Program-made: the position numbers and the translations under genes
The notes under the pieces: generated by a model
Seen by the model: the letters and a program-made list of their open reading frames with translations, nothing else
Databases searched by the model: none
Told to the model about the DNA's origin: nothing
DNA from: Alphaproteobacteria bacterium
GTDB lineage: Bacteria > Pseudomonadota > Alphaproteobacteria > Micavibrionales > Micavibrionaceae
Assembly: GCA_030427765.1 (NCBI GenBank)
Contig: JAUICS010000086.1
Span: 1 to 6,279 of the forward strand
Length of the DNA stretch: 6,279 bases
Direction: 5' to 3'
Part shown: positions 1-4,991 of the stretch, one piece after another
Numbering within the stretch: position 1 is the first letter of the stretch
Layout: every line of letters starts with the position of its first letter

Positions 1-120
1 GCCGTGACCAAGGACAAATCTTTATCCGCGCAATTTGAACACAGTCTGGCAGTAACGGAAAATGGCTACGAAATCTTTACGCACTCCCCCAAAGGATACA
101 CCAAGCCCCCGTATGCCTAA
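1..120 (+). CDS. map: Methionine aminopeptidase type I, C-terminal fragment
   Basis: Frame 1 is open from the first base to a TAA at 118-120 and gives the last 39 residues of a type I methionine aminopeptidase, the metal-dependent cytosolic enzyme that removes the initiator Met from nascent proteins. The decisive part is SLSAQFEHSLAVTENGYEIF: the Glu of the QFEH motif (residue 13 of the fragment) corresponds to the last metal-ligand Glu of the pita-bread fold (E235 in E. coli). The following V-T-x-x-G-x-E-I-(F/L)-T strand and a SPKGxxKPPY tail fit alphaproteobacterial members as I know them. The gene is truncated only by the window edge. Its 3' end overlaps radC in another frame, so the two are probably cotranscribed. 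Confidence 0.9.
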   Translation, partial: AVTKDKSLSAQFEHSLAVTENGYEIFTHSPKGYTKPPYA

Positions 121-820
121 AACCGAAACGGCAACGTCAAAACCCGATATCCCACATCATGCCGGACATCGTGACCGTCTGCGCAAACGTTTCCTGAAAG
201 GCGGGGCAGAGGCACTGGCCGATTACGAACTCCTTGAAATGATTTTGTTTATGACCATTCCGCGTAAGGATGTAAAGCCGGTTGCCAAAAACCTGATTAA
301 ACATTTTGGCAGTTTTCCTGCGGTCTTTCATGCAAGTCCCGAGGAACTTAAGCAAATTGAGAAACTCAGCGAAAATACGGTCGCATCTATCAAGGCCGTG
401 CAGGCCAGCGCCATGTTAATGATGAAACATGATGTCATTAACAAACCTGTTTTAAATTCATGGTCACGGCTTATCAATTACTGCCAATCCACCATGGCGC
501 ATGAGAAGAAAGAAAATTTCCGCATATTATTCCTGAATAAGAAAAACGCGTTAATTGCGGATGAGATCCAGCAGACCGGCACGGTTGATCATACACCCGC
601 CTACCCGCGCGAAATACTAAAACGCGCCTTGGAACATGGAGCAACCGCCCTGATACTGGTGCATAATCACCCTAGCGGCGACCCCACACCCAGCAATCAG
701 GATATTGACCTGACCCGTCATATTATCGAGGCGGCACGGCCGCTATCGATTACCATTCACGATCATATTATTGTGTCGCAAAACGGGACGGCCAGTATGA
801 AAAATCTGGGTTTAATATAA
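113..820 (+). CDS. radC: RadC family protein (UPF0758, JAMM-fold)
   Basis: RadC-family protein, named for DNA repair although its true role is unresolved. A basic segment (HAGHRDRLRKRF) leads into a helix-hairpin-helix-like domain (about residues 50-120, counting from ATG 62). A JAB/MPN domain follows, with E168, H201-N-H203-P-S-G and D214, which is the full JAMM zinc-ligand set (E, HxH, D). The C-terminus HDHIIVSQNG...SMKNLGLI is typical of the family. The frame is also open to an ATG at 62 (252 residues), but those 17 extra residues lie inside map coding sequence read in another frame. The ATG at 113 overlaps the map stop by 8 bases (ATGCCTAA), the usual coupled arrangement, and leaves 18 residues before the conserved region. 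Neither start has a strong Shine-Dalgarno: AAGGA is 16 bases before 113, and only GGAA touches 62. I prefer 113 with moderate confidence; the family call is firm. Confidence 0.93.
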   Translation: MPKTETATSKPDIPHHAGHRDRLRKRFLKGGAEALADYELLEMILFMTIPRKDVKPVAKNLIKHFGSFPAVFHASPEELKQIEKLSENTVASIKAVQASAMLMMKHDVINKPVLNSWSRLINYCQSTMAHEKKENFRILFLNKKNALIADEIQQTGTVDHTPAYPREILKRALEHGATALILVHNHPSGDPTPSNQDIDLTRHIIEAARPLSITIHDHIIVSQNGTASMKNLGLI

Positions 821-844
821 AGGGTCTTAGATAGGGATAAAACG

Positions 845-1738
845 ATGATAGAGGGTAAAACAGTAACAGGTACATTTTTCGGGCGGACGACAATCGATTC
901 CATCGCCTATCCGCCCCATCTTACGGTATCAAATGAAAAGACACCGGGTCTGCGTAAGGGATTGATCATACCTGGCGGTGCGGCACATAACGCCGCCGCC
1001 ACATTTGCCGCGCTTGGCGGAAAAACCAATCTTGTGACCAAAGTCGGCAAGAATCTGGAAGGATCAATTGTTCACTATGATGTCAAAACCCTTGGCATTG
1101 ATCTGATCGACTGCATGAATGACCGGCATTTCGATGTTCCGGTCAGCAACGTTGCCATCCTGCCAAATGGCGAACGTCATATTATTACCAGCCCGCATCA
1201 CGTGCGCACCGATTTTGACTTTCCGTCAAATGATGTGAAAGCCGCATTACAGGTATCGGATATATGTCTGTTTGATACGCGTTACCCATCGATCACACAT
1301 TTAGGTGCGGAAATGGCACGTGACAACAATATACCGTCCGTTCTGGATGCCGGAAACTGGCAGGACCGTCTGGACCAGCTTATCCCCTTCATCGACATCG
1401 CCATTTGTTCGGATGATTTTCTTCCGCCCGGAACGGAAACGGATCAGGATGTCTACGAATATATGACTGGCAAAGGCGTCAAACACATCGCCATCACACG
1501 CGGTAGTGACCCGACATTATTCTTTGACAACGGCAATATCATTGAAATTCCGGCACAAAAGATCAAGGCCGTCGATACATTAGGCGCAGGCGATGTTTTC
1601 CACGGCGCATTCTGTTATTACTATGTTGCCAATGGCGGTGATATCCCACTTGCCCTTGAACAAGCCGGCAAAGTCGCCGCACATTCCTGCCAATATTATG
1701 GCACGCGTGAATGGATGAAGAGTTTAGATACTCTTTAA
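845..1738 (+). CDS. PfkB (ribokinase-like) family carbohydrate kinase
   Basis: A 297-residue cytosolic kinase of the ribokinase/PfkB superfamily, which phosphorylates a sugar or nucleoside hydroxyl with ATP. The N-terminal substrate signature is P-G-G-A-A-H-N-A-A (residues 43-51) followed by A-A-L-G-G (56-60) and KVGKNLEG, equivalent to the usual GxVGxDxxG. The C-terminal PfkB signature is D244-T-L-G-A-G-D250-V-F-H-G-A-F; D250 is the expected catalytic base and GAG forms the anion hole. ITRGSDP (about 218-224) precedes it as the usual nucleotide-side strand. Length is normal for the family. AGGG at 833-836, 8 bases before the ATG, is a good ribosome site. The gene lies 24 bases after radC, so a map-radC-kinase transcript is likely. 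Residues that would fix the sugar cannot be read by eye; fructose-type or sulfofructose-type kinases are possible, but I do not assign a substrate. Confidence 0.88.
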   Translation: MIEGKTVTGTFFGRTTIDSIAYPPHLTVSNEKTPGLRKGLIIPGGAAHNAAATFAALGGKTNLVTKVGKNLEGSIVHYDVKTLGIDLIDCMNDRHFDVPVSNVAILPNGERHIITSPHHVRTDFDFPSNDVKAALQVSDICLFDTRYPSITHLGAEMARDNNIPSVLDAGNWQDRLDQLIPFIDIAICSDDFLPPGTETDQDVYEYMTGKGVKHIAITRGSDPTLFFDNGNIIEIPAQKIKAVDTLGAGDVFHGAFCYYYVANGGDIPLALEQAGKVAAHSCQYYGTREWMKSLDTL

Positions 1739-1740
1739 TC
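1718..1740 (+). terminator. Weak hairpin at kinase gene end
   Basis: AAGAGT (1718-1723) and ACTCTT (1730-1735) form a 6-base-pair stem with a TTAGAT loop, overlapping the last codons and stop of the kinase gene and followed by TTAATC. The stem is AT-rich and the U-run is short, so it is at best a weak terminator. Its position in the narrow gap between two convergent genes is the main argument for it. Confidence 0.25.
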
Positions 1741-1764
1741 TCATGTTATAGACTGTTTTGGGGA

Positions 1765-2031
1765 CTAATTCCGAAGGCATTCCGACTTTGCATTATCATT
1801 GGACGGATTTTCAACCTCCTTATCCATAACGGACATTGCCTTATGGCTTAATTCAAGGTCCGTTGAAATATGCTTGGCCATGCTTATTAAATGTTTTGCA
1901 ATGGCGGCCTCCGTCGGGATTTCCTTATCAATAATCTGGAACATTAATTTCAGATCATTCAGATAGTATTGGCAACGATGATAAGCCAATGAACTCATCA
2001 ATAAACGTGCCTGCATTGTTTCGTAATTCAT
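1765..2031 (-). CDS. Small hypothetical protein, 88 residues
   Basis: I do not recognise this family. The protein looks all-alpha: a first helical stretch around residues 3-35 (YETMQARLLMSSLAYHRCQY, then LNDLKLMFQIID) and a second around 40-72 (EAAIAKHLISMAKHI, then DLELSHKAMSVMDKEV), with a polar, probably disordered tail. It is Met-rich (7 of 88), has two separated Cys (20, 85), and shows no signal peptide or membrane segment. It is likely a real gene: AGAGG lies 9 bases before the ATG, and a perfect sigma70 consensus promoter lies about 40-65 bases upstream. It is transcribed divergently from the XRE regulator at 2160 and shares its control region, so it is the most likely target of that regulator. 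It converges on the kinase gene with a 26-base gap. A small helical partner or effector protein is possible, but nothing in the sequence proves a function. Confidence 0.65.
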   Translation of the reverse strand: MNYETMQARLLMSSLAYHRCQYYLNDLKLMFQIIDKEIPTEAAIAKHLISMAKHISTDLELSHKAMSVMDKEVENPSNDNAKSECLRN

Positions 2032-2056
2032 TTTCCCACGCCTCTTATTAAATTAC

Positions 2057-2082
2057 AAAGTTAACTTTATTATATATAAAGT
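2057..2082. promoter_or_regulatory. Probable operator: overlapping palindromes over the -10 box
   Basis: ACTTTAT (2064-2070) and ATAAAGT (2076-2082) are perfect 7-base inverted arms around a 5-base centre, spanning the -10 box and the spacer of the minus-strand promoter. Overlapping it, AAAGTTAACTTT (2057-2068) is a perfect 12-base palindrome built from the same half-site and covers the expected start site. Binding here would block the small gene's promoter. The likely binder is the adjacent XRE protein; this is an inference from position and symmetry. Confidence 0.6.
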
Positions 2083-2097
2083 ACATTCGTATGTCAA
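2069..2097 (-). promoter_or_regulatory. Perfect sigma70 promoter of the 88-residue gene
   Basis: Read on the minus strand, TTGACA (2097-2092) and TATAAT (2074-2069) are exact consensus -35 and -10 boxes separated by exactly 17 bases. The expected transcription start is near 2062, giving a leader of about 30 bases with AGAGG at 2045-2041 ahead of the ATG at 2031. A promoter this strong usually needs a repressor, and an inverted repeat covers the -10 box. Confidence 0.8.
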
Positions 2098-2103
2098 GAT
2101 TAT

Positions 2104-2142
2104 ACTTTATATTTTTATAATTATGTTTTATATTTTATAAAG
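2104..2142. promoter_or_regulatory. Second half-site pair and -10 box for the XRE gene
   Basis: CTTTATA (2105-2111) and TATAAAG (2136-2142) repeat the half-site of the 2064-2082 operator as an inverted pair with a 24-base centre. Within it, TATAAT (2116-2121) on the plus strand is a consensus -10 box suited to the XRE gene, with a start expected near 2128. No good -35 box is present 16-18 bases upstream (TGTCAA is the closest sequence), so this promoter should be weaker than the divergent one. The arrangement suggests autoregulation. The region is very AT-rich, so part of the symmetry may be chance. Confidence 0.4.
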
Positions 2143-2159
2143 AGAAGAAAGTTGCGAAT

Positions 2160-2789
2160 ATGATAAAACCAGAACAATCTCGGGCTGCACGCGGTCTTTT
2201 GGGGTGGTCACAGGAAACTTTAGCAAAAGAAGTCGGCGTTTCAACCGTTTCAATAAACAATTTTGAACGCGGACACACAGATTTTAAACAGGAGACCCTA
2301 AAATCCCTTGCCGCCGCGTTTGAACGTCATGACATCGAATTTCCCGACGAATATGGCGTACGGCGACGGACGGAAAATGTACAGATTATTAAGGGCGATA
2401 ATTACCTGAATACGCTTTGGGATGATATATTTCAGACACTCAAAGACAGCGGCGGTGAAGTATTGATAACCAATGTCGACGAAAAACGTACTCTGGATAT
2501 CGAAAAAAACAACCTTCTCAGCCATATTGAACGGCTAAAGAATTACAACATAACCGAACGGCTATTGTCCTGCGAAGGGGATGATTACTTTCTGATGCCA
2601 AAAGAATGTTACCGATGGATGTCACAGGAATTGTTTACGTTCAGCTCCTCAACCTACCTGTATGCGGACCGTGTGGCCTTTCAGGTATGGCGCCAGAAAA
2701 TTATCGTTCTGATACAAAGCAAGGAAGTACATGAGGCCGAAGTCGCACGATTTGAACATCTTTGGGATAGTGCGAAAATACCACCTTAG
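2160..2789 (+). CDS. XRE-family regulator with C-terminal putative sensor domain
   Basis: DNA-binding regulator of 209 residues. Residues 5-60 form a Cro/C1-type helix-turn-helix: SRAARGLLGWSQETLAKEVG, then VSTVSINNFERG, with the two DNA-contact helices at about 17-38. The next stretch ends in IEFPDEYGVRRR, the short strand tail common in single-domain alphaproteobacterial XRE regulators. Unlike those, this one continues for about 135 residues (75-209). The extension has alternating strands and helices (VLITNVD near 101-107, YLYADRVAFQVWRQKIIVLI near 166-185) and ends in RFEHLWDSAK. That pattern of strand, charged helix and F-x-x-L-W at the end resembles PLD-like effector domains of TrmB-type regulators, but no HKD motif is visible, so ligand sensing rather than catalysis is inferred. 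It starts with ATG at 2160 after a purine-rich AGAGAAGAAAG leader. It is divergent from the 88-residue gene and probably represses it and itself. Confidence 0.85.
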   Translation: MIKPEQSRAARGLLGWSQETLAKEVGVSTVSINNFERGHTDFKQETLKSLAAAFERHDIEFPDEYGVRRRTENVQIIKGDNYLNTLWDDIFQTLKDSGGEVLITNVDEKRTLDIEKNNLLSHIERLKNYNITERLLSCEGDDYFLMPKECYRWMSQELFTFSSSTYLYADRVAFQVWRQKIIVLIQSKEVHEAEVARFEHLWDSAKIPP

Positions 2790-2798
2790 ATGAGACAC

Positions 2799-2822
2799 AT
2801 AACCAATGGTTGTATTTTTTTC
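2799..2822 (+). terminator. Probable intrinsic terminator after the XRE gene
   Basis: ATAACC (2799-2804) pairs with GGTTGT (2808-2813), including one G-U pair, around a 3-base loop, and is followed at once by a run of seven T (2815-2821). The stem is short, but the U-run is good and it lies 10 bases after the stop at 2789. It would separate the regulator from the promoter of the next gene. Confidence 0.5.
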
Positions 2823-2850
2823 TTGACAGATCACATCATTTACATATAAA
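2823..2850 (+). promoter_or_regulatory. Sigma70 promoter of the DUF2156-like gene
   Basis: TTGACA (2823-2828) is an exact -35 box. TATAAA (2845-2850) lies 16 bases later and is a near-consensus -10 box. Transcription would start near 2858, giving a leader of about 56 bases. The gene therefore has its own strong promoter, independent of the upstream regulator gene. The leader contains two CATAT-type elements (2884-2888, 2893-2897), but no copy of the CTTTAT/ATAAAG half-site. Confidence 0.65.
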
Positions 2851-2901
2851 TATACTACCTATGATTGCGTTTTGGTTTTTTAGCATATAACGCATATGTG
2901 T

Positions 2902-2906
2902 GGGAG
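2902..2906 (+). promoter_or_regulatory. Shine-Dalgarno GGGAG that fixes the start at 2914
   Basis: GGGAG ends 7 bases before the ATG at 2914, ideal spacing. It lies inside the reading frame that would begin at the in-frame ATG 2896, which has no comparable site upstream. The start at 2914 is therefore preferred. Confidence 0.7.
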
Positions 2907-2913
2907 TATAATC

Positions 2914-3966
2914 ATGTCATCCGAACAAAATCACGGACAAGACAGGAATGAAGAGCTTGATAAAATACAAAGTGATGATGATCAAAACCCATCACTTTTA
3001 GGACATTTCAACACAGGCTCGCATCATAAGGACAGCTTTGTAGGATCACTGTCATACTACCTTTTAACAGGGCGCAAAGGCGCAAAGCTCTATCACGGAA
3101 ATGACGGTATTGTGGTCATTTGCGATCATCCGCATATACCGGATTGCCTGCTTGTATTTCCGGAAATACGGGGTAATGGCACATTAACCGCAAAGGTCCT
3201 TAGCACTTTACATTTTCCAAAGAACGGCGTTAAACTTGCACGATATACCGAAAAAGACTACCAAAGGTTGCAATCCGCATTTAAAGACTTGTCACTGGAC
3301 AATCAATTTATAGTTGATATGACGGATGAAAAAATTATGGATTGGGAATATCCCGCCCATATTCTCGACACAAAAACTACTGGCAACATGACCGGAAGGT
3401 CATTTGAAAAAATCCGTAATAAATTTAACAAGGTCAAAAACCGTCTACGTATCGAACCATTATCCGCCCCGAATGCCATAAATGCTATGCGATCCAGCCT
3501 GTTATTCTGGCTGGGCAACATGGTTTATGACGGGAAGGAAACGGGGCACGACCTTCAGGGATTCTACATCACATTGTTCGAATTGATTAAACGCCATCCG
3601 GATTATTTTGACGGGTTTGTTGTATTTGATGGTGACGAGCCCGCCGGCTTTACAATCTGGGACAAGGCGGCAAACGGAACCGTCAACGCCATTGCCGGAT
3701 TAAGCCGTAAATCGATTAAAGGCATGTCTGAATTTCAAACCATAACCGCATGCCGCATACTGCATGAACAGGGCATTGAACGGTACAATTTAGGTGGATC
3801 GGAAACGCAAAATCTGGATGATTTCAAGCGTAAGTTCCTACCGGTCGAATCGATTGAACAATCATCATATGACGTGCAAAAAAATACACGGTTCGAGGAC
3901 GATTTTATGGTGATTGACCTGCCGCGCTATGGCGCAGAAGAAGCCACGCCAGAATTTCGCATATAA
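2914..3966 (+). CDS. DUF2156 / phosphatidylglycerol lysyltransferase-like GNAT-fold protein
   Basis: Soluble 350-residue protein with the double-GNAT layout of DUF2156, the domain that in MprF moves an aminoacyl group from tRNA to phosphatidylglycerol. After a polar, acidic N-terminus (1-35), the first half covers about 40-155. The link region DWEYPAHILDT...GRSFEKIRNKFNKVKN (about 143-176) matches the family's 'EYIY...L.G.KYxKKRNxxNxF' segment. The second half has FDGFVVFDGDEPAGFTIWD (about 232-250) and the hallmark YNLGGSETQNLDDFKRKFLP (291-310), equivalent to the 'NxG...GLxxFKxKF' acceptor/donor loop. No membrane helix is present, unlike MprF, so the substrate may be soluble or a peripheral lipid. 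Start 2914 is chosen over 2896 because of its Shine-Dalgarno site. It lies downstream of the XRE regulator with its own promoter, and 13 bases from the stop of a convergent gene. The family assignment is by eye; the substrate is unknown. Confidence 0.75.
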   Translation: MSSEQNHGQDRNEELDKIQSDDDQNPSLLGHFNTGSHHKDSFVGSLSYYLLTGRKGAKLYHGNDGIVVICDHPHIPDCLLVFPEIRGNGTLTAKVLSTLHFPKNGVKLARYTEKDYQRLQSAFKDLSLDNQFIVDMTDEKIMDWEYPAHILDTKTTGNMTGRSFEKIRNKFNKVKNRLRIEPLSAPNAINAMRSSLLFWLGNMVYDGKETGHDLQGFYITLFELIKRHPDYFDGFVVFDGDEPAGFTIWDKAANGTVNAIAGLSRKSIKGMSEFQTITACRILHEQGIERYNLGGSETQNLDDFKRKFLPVESIEQSSYDVQKNTRFEDDFMVIDLPRYGAEEATPEFRI

Positions 3967-3979
3967 AACCCTCAAGCCG

Positions 3980-4990
3980 CTAATTCAGAAAATGCCGCTG
4001 GAAAAATTCACCAAGGCGGCTGTCCTGCGGCATCATTGTGATCAATGTATATATGTTTTCATGCCGTCCCTCGAGCATATTGCCATCCACCCCCGGCAGG
4101 GTACCGAATGCCTTCACATACCGATCCGTTGAAATGGTGCCGTCGGCCTTCGCCTGTTTCATAAACGCGATGCTTTGCTCCAGATAACAATCCACCGCCC
4201 GCGCGTCCTTAAAAAATGCCTCCATCGCCGGTGCCAATAACTTCGCATCGCGGTCCACCGCCTTATACCCATACATGCGGTATATATCCTCGACTTTTTT
4301 CAAGATCGGTTTGTAATGTGATTGCATTAAAAGGCTGTTATCCAGACGCTCGACCTTATGCTGGCCATAGAATTGCAAATAGGCCATGCAGACAATGATT
4401 TTCGCGTGGACCTCCAGCATGATATTCCACAGCTGCTCATCAATCGGGCGACACCGCATGAAATAATTCGGAACGAATATCCCCCACTCCCGAAACTGAG
4501 CCAGATGGGTAAATTCCTCATAAATCGTGACCATCATATCGGCATAGGTTTCGGAATGATCATACGGCATATCATGCCAGTTCACATCTTTCGGTGAGGG
4601 CAGTTCACGCGGGTTATACGCAACCATACTGTAACGCGGATGGAAATACCCGTGCGCACCGGGCTTCTTATGCGCGGCGATGGATGCCTTATGCTTGATG
4701 GCAATGTCGATCAGCTCCGGTCCAAACCGCATTTTGCGCAAATCCGCCACCATTTTGCAGTGCAAGACCTGCTCCGCCGTCATATCCTTCAACACTGGGT
4801 CTTTCGGATTTGCCGACAGGGTTTCGGCACGGCCCAGCGCCACACGTACCGGTAACATCAGGTCCAGCGCATTACCTTCAATCTGTTTTGAAATCCCGCG
4901 CAAACGGTTTTGCACACCCGGCTTGTAATCCTTAAACCGCGCATCTCCCTCAACCAACTTCACCGGATTTTTTTTGAATAGACCTAACAT
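3980..4990 (-). CDS. DUF6782-like putative metallopeptidase, altered active site
   Basis: A 336-residue cytosolic protein without a signal peptide or membrane segment. The centre looks like a zincin. A strand with GYFHPRYSMVAYNPRELPSP (114-133) resembles the 'G.Y......I.LNP' lead-in. Then comes MMVTIYE-E159-F-T-H162-L-A-Q165 where HExxHxxQ would stand. About 30 residues on, LE193-V-H195-A-K sits where the third-ligand region E-A-D-A is usual. So the first zinc His is replaced by Glu158 (EEFTH), and the protein may bind metal differently or be inactive. The remaining C-terminus is helical and ends in MMPQDSRLGEFFQRHFLN. The start ATG at 4990 follows the upstream stop as TGA-G-ATG, which shows translational coupling; the only ribosome-site-like sequence is a weak GTGAG. 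A run of eight A lies in codons 6-8. The gene is GC-rich (near 60% in two 60-base samples), unlike its upstream partner. The DUF6782 link is from memory of the family pattern and uncertain. Confidence 0.6.
   Translation of the reverse strand: MLGLFKKNPVKLVEGDARFKDYKPGVQNRLRGISKQIEGNALDLMLPVRVALGRAETLSANPKDPVLKDMTAEQVLHCKMVADLRKMRFGPELIDIAIKHKASIAAHKKPGAHGYFHPRYSMVAYNPRELPSPKDVNWHDMPYDHSETYADMMVTIYEEFTHLAQFREWGIFVPNYFMRCRPIDEQLWNIMLEVHAKIIVCMAYLQFYGQHKVERLDNSLLMQSHYKPILKKVEDIYRMYGYKAVDRDAKLLAPAMEAFFKDARAVDCYLEQSIAFMKQAKADGTISTDRYVKAFGTLPGVDGNMLEGRHENIYTLITMMPQDSRLGEFFQRHFLN
4968..4975 (-). repeat. Homopolymer A8 in codons 6-8
   Basis: Eight T on the plus strand (A8 on the coding strand) encode Lys-Lys-Asn right after the start of the 336-residue protein. 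Runs of this length can cause polymerase or replication slippage, which here would abolish almost the whole product. There is no in-window sign that it is used as a switch. Confidence 0.5.
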
Positions 4991-4991
4991 C

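Noticed and set aside
1750..1790. Repeated ATTCCG between the kinase gene and the small gene as a hairpin
   Set aside because: The two copies are direct, not inverted, so they cannot form a stem; no terminator or site can be supported.
1765..2789. Toxin-antitoxin module made of the 88-residue protein and the XRE regulator
   Set aside because: The genes are divergent rather than in one operon, and the small protein shows no RelE, HigB, HipA or other known toxin pattern. It is kept only as a possible regulated effector.
2298..2834. Minus-strand open frames of 75 and 61 codons opposite the XRE gene
   Set aside because: They fall on the opposite strand of a well-supported coding region, lack plausible ribosome sites and show no recognisable domain.
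2881..2900. Repeated CATAT elements in the leader of the DUF2156 gene as an XRE operator
   Set aside because: They do not match the CTTTAT/ATAAAG half-site seen at 2057-2142 and are short enough to arise by chance in AT-rich DNA.
3975..4021. AGCCGC and GCGGCT inverted pair near the convergent gene ends as a terminator
   Set aside because: The arms are separated by 35 bases, partly inside coding sequence, and no U-run follows on either strand; too weak to call.
3914..4132. Plus-strand open frame of 72 codons spanning the convergent gap
   Set aside because: It lies out of frame across the end of the DUF2156 gene and antisense to the 336-residue gene, shows no family pattern and has no ribosome site; a shadow frame.
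4216..4928. Several plus-strand open frames of 60-82 codons
   Set aside because: They are antisense to the GC-rich 336-residue gene, overlap each other, and are rich in Pro/Arg/Cys/His as expected from antisense reading.
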